Of a stretch of DNA of 64,000 bases, positions 62,050-64,000 are shown in pieces. The stretch is from Imperialibacter sp040222385 (GTDB taxonomy: Bacteria > Bacteroidota > Bacteroidia > Cytophagales > Cyclobacteriaceae). The notes under the pieces are model-generated. The model saw only the letters and a list, made by a program, of their open reading frames with translations. It had not been told where the DNA came from and did no database searches. The position numbers and the translations under genes were made by a program. The DNA lies in NCBI RefSeq assembly GCF_040222385.1, contig NZ_JAVKDF010000040.1:62001-126000 (forward strand). Direction: 5' to 3'. Each line of letters opens with the position of its first letter. Positions within the stretch are counted from its first letter, which is position 1.

Positions 62050-64000
62050 ATGGGAAAAAGGCTGGCTTTACTCCTTTCAATGTCACTCATTTACTGTTGC
62101 AGCTTTTCCCAAAAAGTGGCGCTTGTATTTAGCGGCGGTGGTGCCAAGGGGCTGGCACATGCTGGGGTAATCAAAGCCCTCGAGGAAAACAACATCCCTA
62201 TCGACTACATAGTGGGCACTTCAATGGGCAGCATCGTAGGTGGGTTCTATGCCGCCGGATACAGTGCAGACCAAATCATGGAAATAGCTCTATCACAAGA
62301 CATCCAAAACTGGGTCAAGGGAGTGATCAGAGATGACTATAACTACTACTATACCCAGAAGGATCCTGACGCCCGATGGATGTCGGTTGAATTGTCACTT
62401 GACTCTGCCTTTACGGCCTCTTTCAGTGCCAATATAGCTGAGGATCATGCGCTGAACTTCGCCCTGGCCGAACACCTGGCACAGGCATCCCGAAGGGCTG
62501 GCTACAATTTCGACAGCCTTTTTGTGCCCTTCAGGGCAATGGCCGCAGAAGTTTTCACTCAGCAGGCAGTGCTGCTGAGTGATGGAAACTTGTCGGATGC
62601 ACTCAGGGCTTCAATGACGGTTCCCTTCTTCTTCCGCCCTATAAAGTTTGATGGAAAGTATCTTTTCGATGGTGGCATTTACAACAACTTTCCCGTGGAC
62701 ATTGCCATCGAGGAATTTAAGCCCGACATCATCATTGGTGTTAATGTAGCCTCAAAGGTTTACAAGGAATACCCCTCCAAAGAAGCCGACCACCTTGTAA
62801 ACGAGCAATTGCTCTTTCTTATGCTTGATAAGTCTGACCCAACCAGACTGGAGGGTAACATCTACATCGAGCCCAACCTGGAAGGGCTCAGTTCAACTGA
62901 TTTTGCAAGAGTCAAAAGTATAACCGACAGTGGCTATGTGGAAACTATGAGGCAAATGGAGTTCATCAAGTCGAAAATAAGTCGTCGTGTTGAGAAGGAG
63001 GAAATCGCCTCTAGCAGAAACTCATTTAAATCAGATTTTGTACCGCTCGACTTCAGTGAAGTGGAGGTCGAGGGGTTTAATTCCAGACAAACAAAATACC
63101 TCGACAATCTTCTGGAGAAAAAGAACAAAATTGTTGAGCTGGAAAAGATAAAGTCAGGCTACTACAAAATCGTTTCTGAAGACTACTTCAGAAGTATGTA
63201 TCCTCAAATCACAAAGAGCGAAACTAGCGACAACTACAAGTTAAAGCTGACTGGCTCACCTCACAGGAAGGTAAAAATGATTTTGGGAGGAACAATGACC
63301 AGCCGAAGCACCTCTAACCTGTTGGTTGGCGCACAATACAAGCGGCTTGGCCAGGTATTCACCCACTTCGACGGTGCCATCAATGCCGGCAGGTTTTACC
63401 AATCTGCCAAAGCCAGCGCCAGGCTTTACTTTCCAACATATATCCCCTTCTATCTGGAGCCAAAATACGTTTACAACAAGTGGGATTTTATTAATTCTAC
63501 TGAAATACTTTTGAAGGACAAGGCTCCCACAATTGTCAATCAGGTGGACAGAAATTTCACCTTCAACATCAGTACTCCCCTGGGCACTCACCACAAACTG
63601 ACGTTCAGCCCGGGCCTTTTTTACACCCGAGATAATTTCGCCGCTATCCCGGAAGTTAATACCAGCGATGTACTTGACGAACTGCGACTCAAGGGTTTTA
63701 TGGGCAAAATAAAAGTGAGGCAGAGTAACCTCAACTTCTATCAATACCCGACAAAGGGAGAGGCCTTTGAAGGTTCTGTTGGCGGATACCACGCTTCAGA
63801 AAAATACTTTCCGGGAAGCACCTCCGGGCTTGCTTACAGAGAGGCCAGCCACTCCTGGCTAACGGCGAAAATCTCCTACGAAAAATACAACAGGTTGCTT
63901 AGCTGGTATGGAATCGGCTATCAGGTGGTCGGCCATTTTTCAACATTCCCTACCCTAAGCAGCTACCGGGGAACTCAAGTTGCCGGTGGCGGCTACTACC
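62050..64000 (+). CDS. Patatin-like phospholipase family outer-membrane protein (3' end cut)
   Basis: A frame opens at ATG 62050 and runs past the window end, so at least 650 residues. It has a signal peptide (LLLSMSLIYCCSFSQ) and the patatin domain. VFSGGGAKGLAHAGVIKAL holds the oxyanion GGGxKG, GTSMGSIVGGFYAAGY the Ser of GxSxG, and YLFDGGIYNNFPVDIA the catalytic Asp. From about residue 400 there are repeated beta strands with aromatic residues, consistent with an outer-membrane barrel as in PlpD-like type Vd proteins. Catalytic Ser-Asp dyad present. The last part of the barrel lies outside the window. Confidence 0.88.
   Translation, partial: MGKRLALLLSMSLIYCCSFSQKVALVFSGGGAKGLAHAGVIKALEENNIPIDYIVGTSMGSIVGGFYAAGYSADQIMEIALSQDIQNWVKGVIRDDYNYYYTQKDPDARWMSVELSLDSAFTASFSANIAEDHALNFALAEHLAQASRRAGYNFDSLFVPFRAMAAEVFTQQAVLLSDGNLSDALRASMTVPFFFRPIKFDGKYLFDGGIYNNFPVDIAIEEFKPDIIIGVNVASKVYKEYPSKEADHLVNEQLLFLMLDKSDPTRLEGNIYIEPNLEGLSSTDFARVKSITDSGYVETMRQMEFIKSKISRRVEKEEIASSRNSFKSDFVPLDFSEVEVEGFNSRQTKYLDNLLEKKNKIVELEKIKSGYYKIVSEDYFRSMYPQITKSETSDNYKLKLTGSPHRKVKMILGGTMTSRSTSNLLVGAQYKRLGQVFTHFDGAINAGRFYQSAKASARLYFPTYIPFYLEPKYVYNKWDFINSTEILLKDKAPTIVNQVDRNFTFNISTPLGTHHKLTFSPGLFYTRDNFAAIPEVNTSDVLDELRLKGFMGKIKVRQSNLNFYQYPTKGEAFEGSVGGYHASEKYFPGSTSGLAYREASHSWLTAKISYEKYNRLLSWYGIGYQVVGHFSTFPTLSSYRGTQVAGGGYY

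Overview
The window looks like a chromosomal segment of a Bacteroidota bacterium, most likely a Cytophagales-type marine relative. The taxon is inferred from gene content; no rRNA is present. The evidence is: SLBB export proteins of about 870-890 residues with an N-terminal helical domain, Wzi-type outer-membrane proteins, promoter-like elements of the TTG-N19/20-TAnnTTTG type, almost no Shine-Dalgarno sequences, DUF4097/DUF4230/DUF4403/DUF6150 genes, and Bacteroidota-style tpiA, prmA, dsbD, M23 and patatin genes. I found no tRNA, rRNA, CRISPR array or insertion sequence that I can support.

Region 1 (1-27.7 kb) is an exopolysaccharide/capsule island holding two export routes. A leftward block runs SLBB export protein, Wzz, small ORF, gmd, ABC permease (wzm), ABC ATPase (wzt) and a capsule-synthesis-type protein: an ABC-transporter-dependent route. 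The rest carries Wzx flippase, Wzy/O-antigen-ligase-like polymerase, a second Wzz, a second SLBB protein, two Wzi paralogues, five glycosyltransferases (two GT2, two GT4, one GT9) and two SAM methyltransferases: a Wzx/Wzy-type route. A 54-codon FkbM-methyltransferase-like remnant lies between two glycosyltransferase genes. No priming glycosyltransferase and no tyrosine kinase were seen.

Region 2 (27.8-31.5 kb) is a leftward cysC-cysD-cysN-cysQ operon that makes and recycles PAPS. It has a consensus-like promoter and a terminator. Region 3 (31.5-36 kb) holds an ECF sigma factor, a zinc-finger anti-sigma factor with a repeat-like C-terminus and two DUF4097 proteins, then a lipoprotein paralogous to one in region 1, an SCP2 protein and a 98-nt imperfect palindrome. 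Region 4 (36-44 kb) holds fatty-acid beta-oxidation genes (fadJ, fadI), a DUF4403 lipoprotein and a large AsmA-like protein with a Lys/Glu-rich tail.

Region 5 (44-50 kb) holds a DUF4230 protein, a PLP decarboxylase, a UPF0175/DUF3368 toxin-antitoxin-like pair and the methionine genes metY-metX. The metY leader is the most striking part of the window. It contains a promoter, a SAM-I-like riboswitch, a 44-codon ORF ending in Cys4-Met-Cys2, mutually exclusive hairpins and a terminator-like element, which together suggest layered SAM and cysteine control. Region 6 (50-64 kb) runs rightward: tpiA, a DUF6150 protein, prmA, an unrecognised 1588-residue exported protein, an M20 dipeptidase, dsbD, an M23 peptidase and a patatin-like outer-membrane protein cut by the window end.

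The genes fit a surface-polysaccharide and cell-envelope theme, with sulfur assimilation (PAPS, methionine) beside it.
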